Numbered from the stretch's first letter, positions 7,968-17,178 are shown. The stretch is DNA of 64,000 nt from Glycomyces paridis (GCF_004912155.1 NZ_STGX01000001.1:210661-274660), one strand, 5' to 3'. Made by a program: numbers and translations. The notes: generated from the letters alone by a model not told the origin.

Positions 7968-8476
7968 AGGCGTTCCTCGCCCCGTTCGGGGCCCTCAAGC
8001 TCTGGCCCGCCATCGGCGCGGTCGCCCTCGCGCTCGGCTTCTGGGGCGTCGCGCGGCTCTCCGGCGTCGACTTCGCCGTCTGGCAGCTCATCGCGCTCGC
8101 GCTGGCGGCGCTCGCGGCGAACTCGGTCGTGAACGGGATGCGCGCCGACACCGTCCAGGCCCCCGAGCTGCGGGTGCGCACCGTGAACGACCCGAGTTGG
8201 CGGCCGTTCGTGGAGGTCAACCGCTGGGAGGACCGGCTCATCTTCGCCGAGGCCAAGCCCGGGCGCTTCGAGGAGTCCAAGGCCAGGCGCCACCTCGTGG
8301 AGATCGCCTCCGAGCGGCTTCGGCTGCGCCGCGGCCTCTCCCTGACCGACCATCCCGACCAGTGCCGGGAGGTCCTCGGCGAGCGCACCTTCGCGTTCCT
8401 GACCGGGCCCGCCCCCGACTGCCCCACCCCGCGCCAGCTCGACGAACACCTGCAAGCGATCGAGGAGATCTCATGA
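7964..8476 (+). CDS. Small membrane protein of the MoxR operon
   Basis: A 170-residue protein with two hydrophobic helices near the N terminus (LWPAIGAVALALGFWGVA and FAVWQLIALALAALAANS) and a soluble charged C-terminal part of ~110 residues. No named family was recognised with confidence. It overlaps the DUF4129 gene (ATGA at 7964) and the moxR gene (ATGA at 8473), so it is translated as part of the operon. It may be a membrane subunit paired with the DUF4129 protein. Frame choice is fixed by these overlaps and by codon usage. Confidence 0.8.
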   Translation: MKAFLAPFGALKLWPAIGAVALALGFWGVARLSGVDFAVWQLIALALAALAANSVVNGMRADTVQAPELRVRTVNDPSWRPFVEVNRWEDRLIFAEAKPGRFEESKARRHLVEIASERLRLRRGLSLTDHPDQCREVLGERTFAFLTGPAPDCPTPRQLDEHLQAIEEIS

Positions 8477-9474
8477 CCGACGACACCCCGACCATCAGCC
8501 TCGACCAGGTCGCGCACCACGCCGGGGCGGTCCTCAAGTCCGTCCAGTCGGTCATCGTCGGCAAGGACGAGCCGCTGCGCCTGGTCCTCGCGGGCATCCT
8601 CGCGGGCGGCCACATCCTCCTCGAAGACCTCCCCGGCCTCGGCAAGACCCTCACCGCCCGCTGCTTCGCCCAGAGCCTCGGCCTCGACTTCCGGCGCCTC
8701 CAGTTCACCCCCGACCTGCTGCCCGCCGACGTCACCGGCTCCTTCCTCTACAACCAGAAGACCGGCGAGTTCGTCTACCGCAAGGGCCCGGTCCACACCA
8801 ACCTCCTGCTCGCCGACGAGATCAACCGGACGCCGCCCAAGACCCAGTCCGCGCTCCTGGAAGCCATGCAGGAGCGCCAGGTCTCCGTCGAGGGCGAGAC
8901 CCACCTCCTCCCCGAGCCGTTCACCGTCCTCGCCACCTCCAACCCCGTCGAGTTCGAGGGCACCTACCAGCTCCCCGAGGCGCAGCTCGACCGCTTCCTC
9001 CTGCGCGTCTCCTTCGGCTACCCGACCCCCGACGAGGAGTGGGAGGTCCTCCAGCGCCGCATCGCCCGCCGCGTCGAGCAGGTCGACCTCGCCCCCGTCA
9101 TCGACGCGCCCACGCTCGTCGCCATGCAGCGGGCGCTGGAGAGCGTCACCGTCGAGGACTCGGTGGGCCGCTACATGGTCGCCATCACCGCCGCGACCCG
9201 CGGCCACGCCCAGGTCCAGGTCGGCGCCTCCCCGCGCGGGTCGCTCGCGCTGCTCCTGGCCTCGCGGGCCCTCGCCGTCCTCTCCGGGCGCGACTTCGTG
9301 ACCCCTGACGACGTCAAGGGCGTCGCCGGCGCCGCCCTCGCCCACCGCATCACCCTCAAGCCCGAGCTGTGGATGCGCCGCATCGACCCGGCCGTCGTCG
9401 TCGCCGACATCTGCCGCGGCGTCGAGGCGCCCCAGACCGCCCAGGCCCCCACCTACGCCGTCCGGCCCCAATGA
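8473..9474 (+). CDS. MoxR family AAA+ ATPase
   Basis: A 333-residue cytoplasmic AAA+ ATPase. The Walker A is EDLPGLGKT (about residues 53-61), the Walker B LLLADEINR (about 112-120), and the sensor region ATSNPVEFEGTY follows; the helical lid ends with a C-terminal arginine-rich segment. MoxR proteins act as chaperones that assemble or activate partner complexes, often through VWA or DUF58 proteins encoded next door. That is the case here: the DUF58 gene starts inside its stop codon (ATGA at 9471). The family call is certain; the client is unknown. Confidence 0.95.
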   Translation: MTDDTPTISLDQVAHHAGAVLKSVQSVIVGKDEPLRLVLAGILAGGHILLEDLPGLGKTLTARCFAQSLGLDFRRLQFTPDLLPADVTGSFLYNQKTGEFVYRKGPVHTNLLLADEINRTPPKTQSALLEAMQERQVSVEGETHLLPEPFTVLATSNPVEFEGTYQLPEAQLDRFLLRVSFGYPTPDEEWEVLQRRIARRVEQVDLAPVIDAPTLVAMQRALESVTVEDSVGRYMVAITAATRGHAQVQVGASPRGSLALLLASRALAVLSGRDFVTPDDVKGVAGAALAHRITLKPELWMRRIDPAVVVADICRGVEAPQTAQAPTYAVRPQ

Positions 9475-10862
9475 CCCTCGCAGGCGACCCCGCGCTGAGC
9501 CTGCGCACCGACAACGCCAGGCCCGTCCGCCGCGCCGAGACCGAACCGCCCGTCACCTGGCGCCGCACCATGGCCTTGACGAGGGCCGTCGCCCTCGTCG
9601 CCGTGTGCCTCCTCGCGGCCGTCGCCGTCGGACGCGTCGACCTCGTGGTCCTGGCCGCGCCCTTCGCGATCGGCACCGCGCTCCTCCTCCAGCGCCGACC
9701 CGTCCGCCCGCCCGAGGCCCGCCTCGTCGCCCTCGACGACGAGACCTGCGCCGAAGGCGCGACCGCCGCCGCGAGCATCGTCGTCGCCAACCCCGAACCG
9801 GTCCCGATCACCACGCTCGTCACCGCCACCGCCGACCCCTGGATCGCCCTGCACACCGGCAAGGGCGACTTCGCCGAGGCGCTCGGCCCCGGCGTCGCCC
9901 GCGAGATGCGCGTCGCCGGACGCGCCCGCCGCTGGGGCGGCCACCACCTCGGGCCCGTCCACGTCCGGTCCATCGCCTGCGGCGGCCTCCTGGAGACCAC
10001 CGTGCAGCGCCTGCCGGGCACCACCGTGTGGGTCCTGCCCGTCCCCGACTGGTTCGACTCCGCCGAATCCCTGCCGTTCGCCGACGGCGTCACCGGCGTC
10101 CACCGCTCCCGCCGCGGCGGCGACTCCGGCGAACTCGCCGAAGTGCGCCTCTACCAGCCCGGCGACCGGCTCCGGCGCATCGACTGGCGCACCTCCATGC
10201 GCACCAGGGACCTCTACGTCAACGCGACGCTGTCCGAACGCGACACCGACGTCACCCTCATCCTCGACCTCCAGGTCGAGGCCGGGGTCTCCGGCGGCGT
10301 CGCGCCCGCCGAAGGCGAACCGGCCGTGCCCGGCGAGGGCACCCCCTCCGTCGCCGACCTCACCGTCCGCGCCGCCGGGGCCGTCGCCTCCCACTACGCC
10401 CTCCAAGGCGACCGCGTCGCCTGCATCGAGTTCGGCGCCCGCGGCCGTCGGATGCGGGCCGGAGCCGGGCGCCGTCACGCCGCCGCGACCCTCCGCTGGC
10501 TCGCCTCCATCGAGATCCCCAACGACCCGCTGCCGCCCTCGCCCGAGATGGTCCGCCGCCAGATCGCCGGCCAGCGCAGCCTCAACGTCGTCTTCACGCC
10601 CCTGCTCACCGACCGCGCCCTCCAGCTCATCGCCGGCCTCGCCCGCGCCGGGCGGCCCGTCCTGTGCGTCGACACCCCCCCCCCGCACGTCGCCCCGCCC
10701 GCCCGCACCCATTGGACGCCCTACGCCGAGCGCCTGTGGCGCCTCTCGCGAGCCAACACGATCATGGAACTGCGCGACCTCGGCGTCGCCGTCGAACCCT
10801 GGCAGGGCTCGGCCTCCCTGGACAACGTCCTCGCCGAACTCAACCGGAGGCGCTACCGATGA
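9471..10862 (+). CDS. DUF58 domain protein
   Basis: A 463-residue protein with two adjacent N-terminal membrane helices (about residues 35-70) and the DUF58 core. The DUF58 signature reads GELAEVRLYQPGDRLRRIDW, followed by a von Willebrand-A-like fold beginning DVTLILDLQ (metal-site-like Asp). It most likely partners the MoxR ATPase encoded just upstream, with a start overlapping the moxR stop by four bases. A run of eight C residues at 10677-10684 encodes consecutive prolines. The biological process served by this operon is not evident from the sequence. Confidence 0.9.
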   Translation: MTLAGDPALSLRTDNARPVRRAETEPPVTWRRTMALTRAVALVAVCLLAAVAVGRVDLVVLAAPFAIGTALLLQRRPVRPPEARLVALDDETCAEGATAAASIVVANPEPVPITTLVTATADPWIALHTGKGDFAEALGPGVAREMRVAGRARRWGGHHLGPVHVRSIACGGLLETTVQRLPGTTVWVLPVPDWFDSAESLPFADGVTGVHRSRRGGDSGELAEVRLYQPGDRLRRIDWRTSMRTRDLYVNATLSERDTDVTLILDLQVEAGVSGGVAPAEGEPAVPGEGTPSVADLTVRAAGAVASHYALQGDRVACIEFGARGRRMRAGAGRRHAAATLRWLASIEIPNDPLPPSPEMVRRQIAGQRSLNVVFTPLLTDRALQLIAGLARAGRPVLCVDTPPPHVAPPARTHWTPYAERLWRLSRANTIMELRDLGVAVEPWQGSASLDNVLAELNRRRYR

Positions 10863-10894
10863 GCCCCTGCACGACCTCTGCGAGCCGCAGATGA
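10859..10894 (+). other. Eleven-codon ORF linking two operon genes through ATGA overlaps
   Basis: ATG at 10859 overlaps the DUF58 stop (ATGA) and reads MSPCTTSASRR before a TGA that overlaps the ATG of the next gene (10891, again ATGA). It is out of frame with both neighbours. It may act only as a ribosome bridge for translational coupling; whether the peptide is made is unknown. Confidence 0.35.
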
Positions 10895-11517
10895 GCGACA
10901 CCCGGCGCGGCCTCGTCCGGGCCCTCTCCGACGGCGCCCGCGAACGCCTCAAAGCCGGCCGCAGCGGCAGCGTCAGCTGGGCCCGCAGCGTCGCGGCCGC
11001 GCCCGTCCTGCTGCGCGCCACCGTCGCCCTGTCCCTGTTCGTCGCCGCCGAACTCGCCGTCCCCGCCGAGTGGGCCGCCTCCGGCCCCTACCTCGTGCCC
11101 GCCGTCCTCGTCTCCCTCGCCGCGGCCCTCCTGCCCGCCGGGATCGCCCCGCTCATCGCGATCCTGTTCGTCCTCGCCGCCCGCATCGTCAGCGGCGCCC
11201 TCGAACGCGCCGACGACGGCGCCGACCCCTCCCTGTGGACGACCGCCGCCCTCGCCTGCCTGCTCTACACCGCCCACGCCACGGCCGCCGTGGCGCAGCG
11301 CTTCCGGACGACTACCGCAATGGACGGTGAGATCATCCTCACCTGGGCGCGCCATCTGGGCCTCGTCCTCGCGTCGACAGTGGTCATCGCCGCGACCCTG
11401 GCCCTGTTCACCGCGTATTTCACCGGTCTGACCGCCGCCGTCGCGGTCGCCGCCGGGATCGTGGCCGCAGTCACGGTGATCTACGTCCTCGCGCGTTCGC
11501 TACACAAGGACCCCTGA
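10891..11517 (+). CDS. Hypothetical membrane protein, last gene of the MoxR operon
   Basis: A 208-residue protein with a ~30-residue basic N terminus and about six hydrophobic segments: LLRATVALSLFVAAELAV, YLVPAVLVSLAAALLPAG, IAPLIAILFVLAARIV, ALACLLYTAHATAAVA, LGLVLASTVVIAATLALF and AVAVAAGIVAAVTVIYVLA. No conserved family was recognised. It closes the five-gene MoxR/DUF58 cluster and lies 20 nt before the NADH dehydrogenase gene. It is probably a structural partner of the complex assembled by MoxR (inference from position). Confidence 0.75.
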   Translation: MSDTRRGLVRALSDGARERLKAGRSGSVSWARSVAAAPVLLRATVALSLFVAAELAVPAEWAASGPYLVPAVLVSLAAALLPAGIAPLIAILFVLAARIVSGALERADDGADPSLWTTAALACLLYTAHATAAVAQRFRTTTAMDGEIILTWARHLGLVLASTVVIAATLALFTAYFTGLTAAVAVAAGIVAAVTVIYVLARSLHKDP

Positions 11518-11537
11518 GCAGGGCCAGAATTGAACAC

Positions 11538-12914
11538 GTGAAACGTATTGTCGTGATAGGTGCCGGTCACGTCGGTTTTTACGTTGCCGAACGCTTGAGC
11601 AAGCTGCTGAAAGGCGACATCAAGCGCGGCCAAGTTGAACTGATGGTCATCGACCCCAACCAGCACATGACCTACCAGCCGTTCCTGCCCGAGGCGGCTG
11701 CCGGATCCATCTCCCCGCGACACGGTGTTGTGCCGCTCCGACAGGCCCTCAAGCACTGCACCATCCTCACCGGTGCCGTCACCGAGATCAAGCACGCCGA
11801 GCGCACGCTCACCGTGCAGCCTTTCGTCGGTCCCGCCCGCGAGGTCGAGTACGACGAGGTCATCGTCGCCCCCGGCTCCGTTTCCAGGCCGCTCCCCATC
11901 CCCGGCCTCGCCGACACCGCCATCGGCATCAAGTCGATGGGCGAGGCGATCTGGCTGCGCAACCACGTGCTCCAGCGCTTCGACATCGCCGCGACCACCG
12001 AGGACCCGGACGTGCGCCGCAAGGCGCTCACCTTCCTCACCGTCGGCGGCGGCTTCGCCGGCGCCGAGACCCTCGGCGAACTCGAAGACCTCACGGCGAA
12101 CATCGTCAAGAACTACCCGATGCTCGACGCCTCCGAGATCAAGTGGTACCTCGTCGAGTACGCCAACAAGATCCTCCCCGAGGTCGGCCCCGAGATGGGC
12201 GCCTACGCCGCCCGCGAGCTCACCAAGCGCGGCGTCGACATCCGCCTCGGCACGACCCTGAAGTCCTGCGAGGGCGGCCACGTCGTCCTCACCGACGGCG
12301 AGGAGTTCGACTCCGACACCATCATCTGGACCGCCGGCGTCATGCCCCACCCGCTGCTCAAGCAGACCGACCTGCCGATCGGCCCCCGCGGCCACCTCGA
12401 ATGCAACACGAGGCTCCAGGTCGCCAGCGGCGTCGAGGCCGGAAAGGACACCGTCGGCGAGGTCGTCGAAGGCGCCTGGGGCGCGGGCGACTCCACCCAG
12501 GTCCCCGACACCTCGGACTTCCCGATGGACTGGTGCACGCCCTCGGCGCAGCACGCCGTCCGACAGGCGAAGATCCTCGCCGACAACGTCTACGCCGAGC
12601 ACGTCGGCCGCACGCTCACGCCGTACAAGCACAAGTACATCGGCTCGGTCGCCGGCCTCGGCCTGTACAAGGGCGTCGCCAACACCTACGGCTTCAAGGC
12701 CAAGGGCCTCCTCGCCTGGCTCATGCACCGCGGCTACCACCTGTCGCGCGTGCCCGGGACCGGCCGCAAGGGCCGCGTCCTCGCCGACTGGATCGTCGGC
12801 TTCTTCACCAAGCGCGAGATGGTCCAGCTCGGCGAGATCCAGGCCGGACGCGAACCGTTCGAAGCCATCGCCGCAGGCACCGACCCCGCACGGGCGGTCA
12901 AGTCCGTCGGATAG
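11538..12914 (+). CDS. NAD(P)/FAD-dependent oxidoreductase, type II NADH dehydrogenase-like
   Basis: A 458-residue flavoprotein with two Rossmann dinucleotide folds: the FAD motif IVVIGAGHVGFYVAE at the N terminus and the NADH motif TVGGGFAGAETLGEL (about residues 172-186). The C-terminal part has an amphipathic and hydrophobic region (KAKGLLAWLMHRGYHL) typical of NDH-2 enzymes that dock on the membrane and pass electrons to quinone without pumping protons. It starts at GTG 11538, where the FAD motif begins almost immediately. A perfect hairpin follows at 12928-12955. It could instead be a related carotenoid or sulfide-type quinone reductase, but the NDH-2 texture fits best. Confidence 0.88.
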   Translation: MKRIVVIGAGHVGFYVAERLSKLLKGDIKRGQVELMVIDPNQHMTYQPFLPEAAAGSISPRHGVVPLRQALKHCTILTGAVTEIKHAERTLTVQPFVGPAREVEYDEVIVAPGSVSRPLPIPGLADTAIGIKSMGEAIWLRNHVLQRFDIAATTEDPDVRRKALTFLTVGGGFAGAETLGELEDLTANIVKNYPMLDASEIKWYLVEYANKILPEVGPEMGAYAARELTKRGVDIRLGTTLKSCEGGHVVLTDGEEFDSDTIIWTAGVMPHPLLKQTDLPIGPRGHLECNTRLQVASGVEAGKDTVGEVVEGAWGAGDSTQVPDTSDFPMDWCTPSAQHAVRQAKILADNVYAEHVGRTLTPYKHKYIGSVAGLGLYKGVANTYGFKAKGLLAWLMHRGYHLSRVPGTGRKGRVLADWIVGFFTKREMVQLGEIQAGREPFEAIAAGTDPARAVKSVG

Positions 12915-12927
12915 TCGTTACAGTTGG

Positions 12928-12955
12928 AGCACCACGGGTAGACACCCGTGGTGCT
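12928..12955 (+). terminator. Hairpin terminator after the NDH-2 gene
   Basis: Perfect 12-bp stem AGCACCACGGGT (12928-12939) and ACCCGTGGTGCT (12944-12955) with a 4-nt loop. It is followed by TCAGCCTTTAG without a strong T run. It lies just before mtrA. Confidence 0.75.
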
Positions 12956-12981
12956 TCAGCCTTTAGCGAGGTGGAAAACTG

Positions 12982-13677
12982 GTGTCCATGAGAGCACGTG
13001 TACTCGTCGTTGACGACGACCCGGCGCTGGCGGAGATGCTTGGCATCATCCTCCGGACCGAAGGATTCACCCCCACGTTCGTCACCGACGGGGAGAAGGC
13101 CCTCGCCGCGTTCAAGGAGCACCGTCCCGACATCGTGCTGCTCGACCTCATGCTGCCCGGCATGAGCGGCATAGACGTCGCCAAGGCCATCCGAGGCGAG
13201 TCCGGCGTCCCCATCGTCATGCTCACCGCCAAGTCCGACACCGTGGACATCGTGCTCGGCCTCGAATCGGGCGCCGACGACTACATAGTGAAGCCCTTCA
13301 AGCCCAAGGAGCTGGTCGCCCGCATCCGCGCGCGCCTGCGCCGCGGCGACGACGTCACCCCCGAGCGCCTGGAGATCGGCAAGCCCGGCCTTCAGGTCCA
13401 GATCGACGTCCCCGCCCACCAGGTCACCCTCAACGGCGCCGAGGTCAAGCTGACCCCGCTGGAGTTCGACCTGCTCGTGGCCCTCGCCCGCAAGCCCCGC
13501 CAGGTCTTCACCCGGCAGGTGCTCCTGGAGCAGGTCTGGGGCTACCGCCACTCGGCCGACACCCGGCTGGTGAACGTGCACGTCCAGCGCCTGCGCGCCA
13601 AGATCGAGCCCGACCCCGAGCGCCCGCAGCTCATCCAGACCGTCCGCGGCGTCGGGTACAAGGCCGGCCTGGGCTAG
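12982..13677 (+). CDS. mtrA: Two-component response regulator MtrA
   Basis: A 231-residue OmpR-class regulator. The receiver domain (residues 1-120) has the acidic pocket DDD (11-13), phospho-acceptor Asp55 in IVLLDLMLPG and Lys in VKPFKPKEL. The C-terminal winged helix carries LTPLEFDLLVALARKPRQVF and WGYRHSADTRLVNVHVQRLR, almost identical to mycobacterial MtrA. MtrA controls cell-wall, division and osmotic genes in actinobacteria. A ribosome site AGGTGG (12969-12974) suits GTG 12982; an ATG at 12988 is an alternative. It is followed 7 nt later by mtrB and then lpqB, the canonical order. Confidence 0.97.
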   Translation: MSMRARVLVVDDDPALAEMLGIILRTEGFTPTFVTDGEKALAAFKEHRPDIVLLDLMLPGMSGIDVAKAIRGESGVPIVMLTAKSDTVDIVLGLESGADDYIVKPFKPKELVARIRARLRRGDDVTPERLEIGKPGLQVQIDVPAHQVTLNGAEVKLTPLEFDLLVALARKPRQVFTRQVLLEQVWGYRHSADTRLVNVHVQRLRAKIEPDPERPQLIQTVRGVGYKAGLG

Positions 13678-13684
13678 TGCGCTA

Positions 13685-15349
13685 GTGGAGAAGGGCGACG
13701 GGGACCGGCCTCGAACGAGGCCGGTGTGGCTCAGGCGGCTCGGGCTGGGCGCCGCGCGCCTCGGCGGGCGCCTCTCGCGGCCCCTGGTCGACCGCTTCCG
13801 CGCCTCGCTCCAGCTGCGCGTCGTCTCCTCCACCCTCATCGCCTCCACGGTCCTCGTCCTCATCTTCAGCTTCGTCGTGGCCGGCTCGGTCACCTCGGGC
13901 CTGCTCTCCGAGGGCCGGGACACGGCCGTGGAGGAGACCACGAACGCGGTCGAGCGCGCCGCCGACCAGCTCTCCCCGTACGGCTCCTCGACCGACACGC
14001 GCCTGGGCGCGACCATGCAGCGGATCGTCAACGAGCTCGTCGAGGACCCGGTGTACGCGCCGGTCATCATGCTCCGCACCGTCGACGACGAGATCACCAA
14101 GACCAACCCGGTCGTCACCGAGGCCGAGCCCTCCGCCGCGCTCCAGTCCGCGGTCGGCGACCGCAAGGTCGCCATCGAGTACGCGGACTTCGCGCTCGAC
14201 GGCGAGGAGTCCAAGCCCTACCTCGTGGTCGGCTCCTTCATCGACCTCAACATCGACTACGAGCTGTACGCGTTCTACCCGCTCGACTCCCAGCAGGACA
14301 CGATCGGCCTGCTGCGCACGAACCTCGCGCTCGCCGGGGTCGCCCTCGTGCTCCTCCTCGGCGTCATCGCCGCCCTGGTCACCCGCCTGGTGGTGACGCC
14401 GGTGCGCGAGGCCGCCCGCACCTCGCAGCGCCTCGCCGCGGGCCTGCTCCACGAGCGCATGGAGGTGCGCGGCTCCGACGACCTCGCGCGGCTCGCCGGG
14501 TCGTTCAACCTCATGGCCGAGAACCTCCAGAGCCAGATCGGGCGCCTGGAGGAGATGTCGATGATGCAGCGGCGCTTCACCTCCGACGTCTCGCACGAGC
14601 TGCGGACCCCGCTCGCGACCATGCGCATGGCCGCCGACCTGCTCTACGACAACCGCGACGACTTCGACCCGGTCGCCAAGCGCTCCACCGAGCTGCTCCA
14701 GCACGAGATCGACCGCTTCGAGGACCTGCTCCAGGAACTCCTTGAGATCTCCCGCTTCGACTCGGGGTTCGCCTCGCTCGAAGTCGACGCCGTGGACGTC
14801 GGCCGCATCGCCGACGACGTCGTGGAGGGCCTCTCCCACCTCGCGGGCGAATGCGGCGTCGCCGTCACCGTCGCCAAGCCCGCGCGCCGCGTCATCGCCG
14901 AGGTCGACCCCCGCCGCGTCCAGCGCATCCTGCGCAACCTCGTCGCCAACGCCATCGAGCACGCCGAGGGCGGGCCCGTGGAGGTCACCGTTGCCGAGGG
15001 CGACACGGCGATGGCCGTCGCCGTCCGCGACCACGGCGTGGGCCTCAAACCCGGCCACGCCGACCGCGTCTTCGACCGGTTCTGGCGCGCCGACCCCTCC
15101 CGCAACCGCAAGACCGGTGGCACCGGCCTGGGCCTGGCGATCAGCCTGGAGGACGCGAAGCTCCACTCCGGCACGCTCCAGGCGACCGGCGCCCCCGGCG
15201 AGGGCACGCTCTTCGTGCTCACGCTCCCGCTCCAGTCCGGCAACCGCGTCATCACCTCGCCGATCCCGCTGCGCCTCGACCGGCCCGCGACCACCGCGCC
15301 CGCCGCGGCGCCCGACGACCAGGAGGCCCCGCATGCGCCGCAGGACTAG
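13685..15349 (+). CDS. mtrB: Sensor histidine kinase MtrB
   Basis: A 554-residue membrane kinase. The N-terminal TM helix lies about residues 45-70 (STLIASTVLVLIFSFVVAGS), an extracellular sensor of ~130 residues follows, then TM2 (ALAGVALVLLLGVIAALVT). Next come a HAMP linker and HisKA with SDVSHELRTPL (His304 phosphorylated), then the HATPase domain with N-box NLVANAIEHAE, G1 DHGVGL and G2 GGTGLGLAI. The C-terminal tail is proline/alanine rich. It starts at GTG 13685 and overlaps lpqB by 17 nt. Together with MtrA it forms the essential MtrAB two-component system. Confidence 0.96.
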   Translation: MEKGDGDRPRTRPVWLRRLGLGAARLGGRLSRPLVDRFRASLQLRVVSSTLIASTVLVLIFSFVVAGSVTSGLLSEGRDTAVEETTNAVERAADQLSPYGSSTDTRLGATMQRIVNELVEDPVYAPVIMLRTVDDEITKTNPVVTEAEPSAALQSAVGDRKVAIEYADFALDGEESKPYLVVGSFIDLNIDYELYAFYPLDSQQDTIGLLRTNLALAGVALVLLLGVIAALVTRLVVTPVREAARTSQRLAAGLLHERMEVRGSDDLARLAGSFNLMAENLQSQIGRLEEMSMMQRRFTSDVSHELRTPLATMRMAADLLYDNRDDFDPVAKRSTELLQHEIDRFEDLLQELLEISRFDSGFASLEVDAVDVGRIADDVVEGLSHLAGECGVAVTVAKPARRVIAEVDPRRVQRILRNLVANAIEHAEGGPVEVTVAEGDTAMAVAVRDHGVGLKPGHADRVFDRFWRADPSRNRKTGGTGLGLAISLEDAKLHSGTLQATGAPGEGTLFVLTLPLQSGNRVITSPIPLRLDRPATTAPAAAPDDQEAPHAPQD

Positions 15350-17057
15350 CCTCGCCGCCGCCGCTGCCTTCAGCGTGACCTGGGCCCTCGCCGCGTGCGG
15401 GATCCCCTCCGGCAAGTCCCCGGAGGTCATCGGCGACGCCCCTTCCGATTTCGACGCGGCCTCGGGCACGACCCCCGAGGAGTTCCTGCCGACCAACGAC
15501 GCCGGCGAGACCGTCCAGAACTACCTCAAGGCCGCCGCGGGCGACGCCGAGGGCCGCAACGACCGCCTCCTCGCCTTCACCGAGGCCGAGCAGGAGTTCT
15601 CCGACGCCTCCTCCGGGATGGACCTGCTCGCCGACAAGTCGATCACCCTCGAATCCGAGGACTCGGTCTCGGCCGTGCTCGAAGTCACCGGCTCGATCGT
15701 TGGCCGGTACCTCCCCGACGGCTCCGTCCTCATGCACTCGGTCCCCCGCCAGTACGCCGAGAAGTTCATCCTCGAGCGCGAGGGCTTCTCCGAGGCCTGG
15801 GCGATCACCGAGAAGCCCGAGCAGGTCGTTCTCGACTACTCCTACTTCACGCAGTCGTACGAGCGGGCGCCCCTGTACTTCCAGGCGGGCCTCAAGGACC
15901 TGCTCGTGCCCGACCTCCGCTGGATCTACCGCGACCTCGAACCCGAGGCCGAGCGGCTGCTGCTGCTCGGCTGGCTCATCCAGGGGCCCTCGGACTTCAC
16001 CTCCTTCTCCGCCCGCAACGCGATCCCCGAGGGCGCCTCCGCGAAGTCGCCGAACGTCGACGGCACCGTCCAGGTCGAGTTCGCGATCGGCGAGGAGCTC
16101 GACGGCGACACGGTCGAGGCCATCGCCGCCCAGGTCGCCTGGAGCCTCGGCCTGGAGAGCGAGTTCGCGCTCGTCATCGACGGCGAGAACGTGCGCGAAG
16201 GCTCGCTCGGCGACTGGCGCGACTGGAACGCCATCCCCAACGAGCTCCGGCTCCAGCAGAACGGTTACTTCATCGCCGACGAGCGGGTCTGGGAGTACAC
16301 GACGGACCAGCAGGTCACCGACACCTCGACCGACCACCTCTGGGTCGGGTTCGGCGTCGACGGTCTCCGGCAGGTCGCGGTCGACGCCGGCGGGCAGATC
16401 GCCGCGATCGTCGCGGGCCCCGACGGGGACGTGCTCCAGGTCGGCGCCGTCGGCACCACCACCCGCGAGGTCACCGCCGAACTCGGCGGCGACCTCAGCG
16501 ACCCGCAGTGGCTCGGCGCCGACGCGGTCCTGGTCATCGACGGCGGCATGCCCAAGGCCGTCTACCTCAACTCCGGATCGGTCCAGGAGCTCTCGGTCGG
16601 CACCGACGTCACCTCGATCGCGATCGCCGCCGACGGCCGCCGCCTCGCCTACGTCGAGGACGGCCTCGCCTGGGTCGCCGCGGTCAGCGTCGACGCCGAC
16701 GGCAACATCCAGGCCAGCGCCCCCAAGCAGATCGGCCTGGACATCACCGAGGTCGCCGACGTGGCCTGGAGCTCCGAGAACTACCTGTGGATCGCCGGGC
16801 AGCGCGACAACGAGAAGCTCTTCCGCGTCGCCCTCGACAACTCCCGCACCGAGGTCCAGGACGGCATCGGCGGCCTCGTGATCGACCAGATCGCCGCCAA
16901 CCCGGCCGACCCCGTCGAGTCGACCCTCAACCGCGGCGAACCGGTCCTCGTGGTCTCCGGCGGCATCCTCTACCGGGTGCAGAACGTCGGCCTCGACGCC
17001 GTCGTCGCCGACGACCAGCAGGTCCAGGCCACCGCGCCCTTCATGGTCCTGCAATAG
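15333..17057 (+). CDS. lpqB: Lipoprotein LpqB, MtrAB accessory
   Basis: A 574-residue exported lipoprotein. The signal peptide ends in the lipobox LAAC with acylated Cys22. A GerMN-type domain occupies roughly residues 200-290, and a C-terminal beta-propeller-like region carries repeats such as LWVGFGVDGLRQVAVD and IAADGRRLAYVEDGLAWVA. In other actinobacteria LpqB binds the MtrB sensor domain and modulates MtrA phosphorylation. The start at 15333 lies within the end of mtrB, has an AGGAGG ribosome site just upstream, and gives the lipobox at the expected distance. Confidence 0.95.
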   Translation: MRRRTSLAAAAAFSVTWALAACGIPSGKSPEVIGDAPSDFDAASGTTPEEFLPTNDAGETVQNYLKAAAGDAEGRNDRLLAFTEAEQEFSDASSGMDLLADKSITLESEDSVSAVLEVTGSIVGRYLPDGSVLMHSVPRQYAEKFILEREGFSEAWAITEKPEQVVLDYSYFTQSYERAPLYFQAGLKDLLVPDLRWIYRDLEPEAERLLLLGWLIQGPSDFTSFSARNAIPEGASAKSPNVDGTVQVEFAIGEELDGDTVEAIAAQVAWSLGLESEFALVIDGENVREGSLGDWRDWNAIPNELRLQQNGYFIADERVWEYTTDQQVTDTSTDHLWVGFGVDGLRQVAVDAGGQIAAIVAGPDGDVLQVGAVGTTTREVTAELGGDLSDPQWLGADAVLVIDGGMPKAVYLNSGSVQELSVGTDVTSIAIAADGRRLAYVEDGLAWVAAVSVDADGNIQASAPKQIGLDITEVADVAWSSENYLWIAGQRDNEKLFRVALDNSRTEVQDGIGGLVIDQIAANPADPVESTLNRGEPVLVVSGGILYRVQNVGLDAVVADDQQVQATAPFMVLQ

Positions 17058-17062
17058 CCGAA

Positions 17063-17087
17063 AGGCCCGGAGCGATGCTCCGGGCCT
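17063..17087 (+). terminator. Terminator of the mtrA-mtrB-lpqB operon
   Basis: Perfect 11-bp stem AGGCCCGGAGC (17063-17073) and GCTCCGGGCCT (17077-17087) with a 3-nt loop, 6 nt after the lpqB stop. No clear T tract follows. Confidence 0.75.
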
Positions 17088-17108
17088 CGAAACGCAGCAG
17101 CTACGTAA

Positions 17109-17178
17109 GCTCAGGCGTCGACAGTGCTGCGCTTCAGTTCACGGCCCGACGCCTTCGCAGGCTCAGGCGTCGACAGTG
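17109..17178. repeat. 18-bp direct repeat of the 3' end of the DUF3107 gene
   Basis: GCTCAGGCGTCGACAGTG occurs at 17109-17126 and again at 17161-17178, a 52-nt period. The second copy contains the last codons and stop of the DUF3107 gene on the minus strand; the first lies downstream of that stop, so the gene's end (reading VDA and stop) is repeated out of frame. It is probably a small duplication scar with no evident function. Confidence 0.6.
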
